From positions 1-45,537 of the forward strand of contig CAZFCJ010000016.1 in NCBI GenBank assembly GCA_964517315.1: a stretch of 45,537 bases of DNA, read 5' to 3'. Positions 41,655 through 45,537 of the stretch are shown here, piece after piece (positions within the stretch are counted from its first letter, which is position 1; every line of letters starts with the position of its first letter). Source of the stretch: DASWJQ01 sp964517315. Lineage in GTDB: Bacteria; Chloroflexota; Anaerolineae; Anaerolineales; E44-bin32. A model generated the notes under the pieces. That model searched no databases and was not told the origin of the DNA. It worked only from the letters and a program-made list of their open reading frames with translations. Position numbers and translations under genes: made by a program.

Positions 41655-45537
<3,883 letters not shown>

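Overview
The window is about 45.5 kb of GC-rich bacterial chromosome, probably from Chloroflexota (an Anaerolineae-like lineage). This placement is inferred from several traits together. Secreted lipoproteins carry long Thr/Pro-rich linkers. A very large multi-GAF histidine kinase is present. Dispersed 'CACGAAGACAC'-type repeats occur. The RpoC has a long charged insertion near its N-terminus. There is no outer-membrane or LPS gene, phage, insertion sequence or CRISPR array. One 100-N scaffold gap (35734-35833) suggests a draft or metagenome assembly.

Layout. 1-397: tandem copies of a dispersed repeat. 398-3272: 3-hydroxyisobutyrate-dehydrogenase-like oxidoreductase, PEBP-family lipoprotein, Bcp peroxiredoxin, DedA protein. 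3667-5071: an M50 membrane protease preceded on the same strand by a selenocysteine tRNA with its own promoter. 5377-8845: a secreted lipoprotein joining a DsbA-like domain to a cyclophilin, a PrsW-like membrane protease overlapping it by 4 nt, and a dolichol-phosphate-mannose-synthase-like glycosyltransferase. 8851-11470 (minus): RsmA, a G5/3D cell-wall protein, a small SRP RNA and tRNA-Ser(GGA). 11540-14668 (minus): GH1 glycosidase, GNAT protein, LysM lipoprotein. 14755-20419 (plus): TPR protein and a 1256-residue histidine kinase. 20532-25407 (plus): rpsT, argS, a cyclic-2,3-diphosphoglycerate-synthetase-like protein and an orphan beta-class DNA methyltransferase, closed by a bidirectional terminator. 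25570-28503: an atypical response regulator, then a PfkB-like protein with His at the catalytic-base position and an M20 peptidase. 28544-35277: PT-linker membrane protein and GH36 alpha-galactosidase, OsmC protein, MsrB, MFS transporter and a putative TIM-barrel protein. 35278-35888: palindromic repeats interrupted by the N gap. 35889-38823: DNA polymerase IV, a zinc-ribbon protein and a CCA-type nucleotidyltransferase. 38839-45537 (minus): rpoC (cut by the window edge), rplU, rpmA, rpmE, terminator, tdk, hpt.

How the genes fit together. Several adjacent pairs overlap by 4 nt (ATGA, GTGA or TTGA) and are probably translationally coupled. Envelope protein folding and proteolysis recur as a theme: DsbA-cyclophilin lipoprotein, PrsW, M50 protease, SRP RNA, MsrB. 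The most unusual items are L31 carrying an RNA-polymerase-alpha-CTD-like domain, L21 in the same operon with a SAP/Rho-N-like tail, the DsbA-cyclophilin fusion, the tRNA-Sec beside a membrane protease, a small zinc protein ending in a phage MuF-like Cys/His motif, and two enzyme or signalling proteins with substituted key residues. I see no defence island or mobile system. Predictions rest on reading motifs and signals in the sequence; no database search was run.
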